Shown in pieces: positions 5,723 through 6,089 of a stretch of 6,089 nucleotides of DNA. Under the pieces are notes generated by a model, which saw nothing but the letters and a program-made list of their open reading frames with translations, was not told the origin of the DNA and did not search any database. The stretch comes from JBDRKE01 sp043814315 (GTDB taxonomy: Bacteria > Omnitrophota > Gorgyraeia > Gygaellales > Profunditerraquicolaceae): contig JBDRKE010000029.1 in NCBI GenBank assembly GCA_043814315.1, forward strand, positions 1 to 6,089, written 5' to 3'. The position numbers and the translations under genes are program-made. Within the stretch, counting starts at the first letter, position 1. Every line of letters begins with the position of its first letter.

Positions 5723-5736
5723 AACTCTCAACATAA
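5723..5736 (-). repeat. Right terminal inverted repeat
   Basis: AACTCTCAACATAA is the exact reverse complement of the left TIR at 846-859 and is immediately followed by TGACCC. Confidence 0.75.
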
Positions 5737-5742
5737 TGACCC
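5737..5742. repeat. Flanking direct repeat TGACCC, right copy
   Basis: This is identical to 840-845 on the other side of the element. The empty site would read GATG-TGACCC-CAAC. Confidence 0.7.
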
Positions 5743-5752
5743 CAACTTTCTC

Positions 5753-5819
5753 CAATTCTCACAATTCTCACAGTCCCCAATTCTCAATCCTCTCCCCAAT
5801 TCTCAATCCCCAATTCTCA
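5753..5819. repeat. Short tandem repeat of CAATTCTCA
   Basis: CAATTCTCA occurs five times, at 5753-5761, 5762-5770, 5778-5786, 5797-5805 and 5811-5819. The last three are embedded in a longer CCCCAATTCTCAATCC unit. It sits between the element end and the receiver fragment and probably marks a slippage- or recombination-prone junction. Confidence 0.7.
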
Positions 5820-5822
5820 ATC

Positions 5823-6029
5823 CAAAAACTTGTTGAAATAGACCCGGAGATTAAAGCGATTGTTTCAAGCGGCTATTGCCATGATCCGATAATGTCGGAT
5901 TTGAAGAAGTACGGTTTTAAAGACGGTATTCCAAAACCTTACCAAATTGAAGATTTAAATACGGTCTTGCAGAAGGTCATCGTGGATATGAGCCTTGGCC
6001 GCTATGAACCTAAGGAGTGCGGATTATAG
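5823..6029 (+). pseudogene. C-terminal half of a response-regulator receiver domain (hybrid kinase remnant)
   Basis: The frame from 5823 to the stop at 6027-6029 gives about 68 residues matching the end of a CheY-like receiver domain. LVEIDPEIKAIVSSGY holds the conserved Ser/Thr switch (beta-4), and GIPKPYQIEDLNTVLQKVI holds the invariant lysine before a proline and the last helix. The wording is typical of receiver domains at the end of hybrid sensor kinases. The N-terminal half, with the acidic pocket and the phosphoryl-accepting Asp, is missing: upstream in the same frame there is only repeat-encoded low-complexity sequence. An ATG formed across the element junction (5736-5738) is in frame but would give a non-phosphorylatable fragment. 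The rest of the gene is not on the other side of the element, so the loss is not explained by this insertion alone. Confidence 0.75.
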
Positions 6030-6089
6030 ATATTGTCGCCTGATGTTATACTTTAAACGGGTAAGATTTAGACTTTTGTAATAGTTCAC

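Larger units (their letters stand above)
846..5736 (-). mobile_element. RIT-like element with three tyrosine recombinases and a small winged-helix gene
   Basis: The 4,891-bp unit is bounded by perfect 14-bp inverted repeats (TTATGTTGAGAGTT at 846-859, its complement at 5723-5736) and flanked by TGACCC on both sides. Its only strong genes form one minus-strand operon: a winged-helix protein and three distinct tyrosine recombinases. Three adjacent, overlapping tyrosine recombinase genes read in one direction define recombinase-in-trio (RIT) elements; Tn554-type transposons use a related but different set (TnpA, TnpB, TnpC). The unit has no cargo of clear function. All frames are open and two recombinases keep every catalytic residue, so the element looks intact. 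The boundary call rests on TIRs plus the flanking hexamer. An inner 13-bp inverted repeat (978-990/5456-5468) leaves open that the core element is shorter and nested. Confidence 0.75.

Overview
The window holds one complete, compact mobile element (about 846-5736) set in a patchwork of accessory DNA. No housekeeping gene, rRNA or tRNA is visible, so taxonomy is weak. The response-regulator fragment at the right (IVSSGY and KPYQIEDL style), the moderately low GC and the mix of integron-like and transposon-like debris would fit a Desulfobacterota-type environmental bacterium; this is inference only.

Left flank (1-845): the N-terminal part of a helix-turn-helix protein runs off the left edge on the minus strand. 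Divergent from it, on the plus strand, is a highly structured non-coding stretch (191-455) that resembles HEARO/omega RNA, the guide RNA class of IscB/IsrB nucleases. It is followed by a clean intrinsic terminator (565-596). No nuclease gene lies next to it. At 660-755 a long imperfect hairpin has the architecture of an integron attC site: R and L boxes, an unpaired 4/4 spacer, and extrahelical G and T.

Element (846-5736): perfect 14-bp terminal inverted repeats TTATGTTGAGAGTT are flanked on both sides by TGACCC, which I read as a 6-bp target or core duplication. Inside, one minus-strand operon encodes a small winged-helix protein (4620-4213) and then three different tyrosine recombinases of 391, 323 and 339 aa, tightly packed (27-bp gap, 17-bp overlap, 3-bp gap). 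This is the arrangement of recombinase-in-trio (RIT) elements, here with an extra DNA-binding gene in front. The terminal motif recurs: a second direct copy at the right end, and an inverted, one-mismatch copy near the left end that forms the -35 box of an outward-facing promoter. A second, inner 13-bp inverted repeat (978-990 / 5456-5468) also brackets the operon. Upstream of the operon lie a possible operator dyad, a coding-like but unrecognised 173-codon frame, and a strong two-way terminator (5199-5236). The inferred working model is that the small protein and the three recombinases assemble on the repeated end motifs to excise and integrate the element.

Right flank (5737-6089): five copies of CAATTCTCA lead directly into the C-terminal half of a response-regulator receiver domain that has lost its phosphorylation site, a gene remnant.
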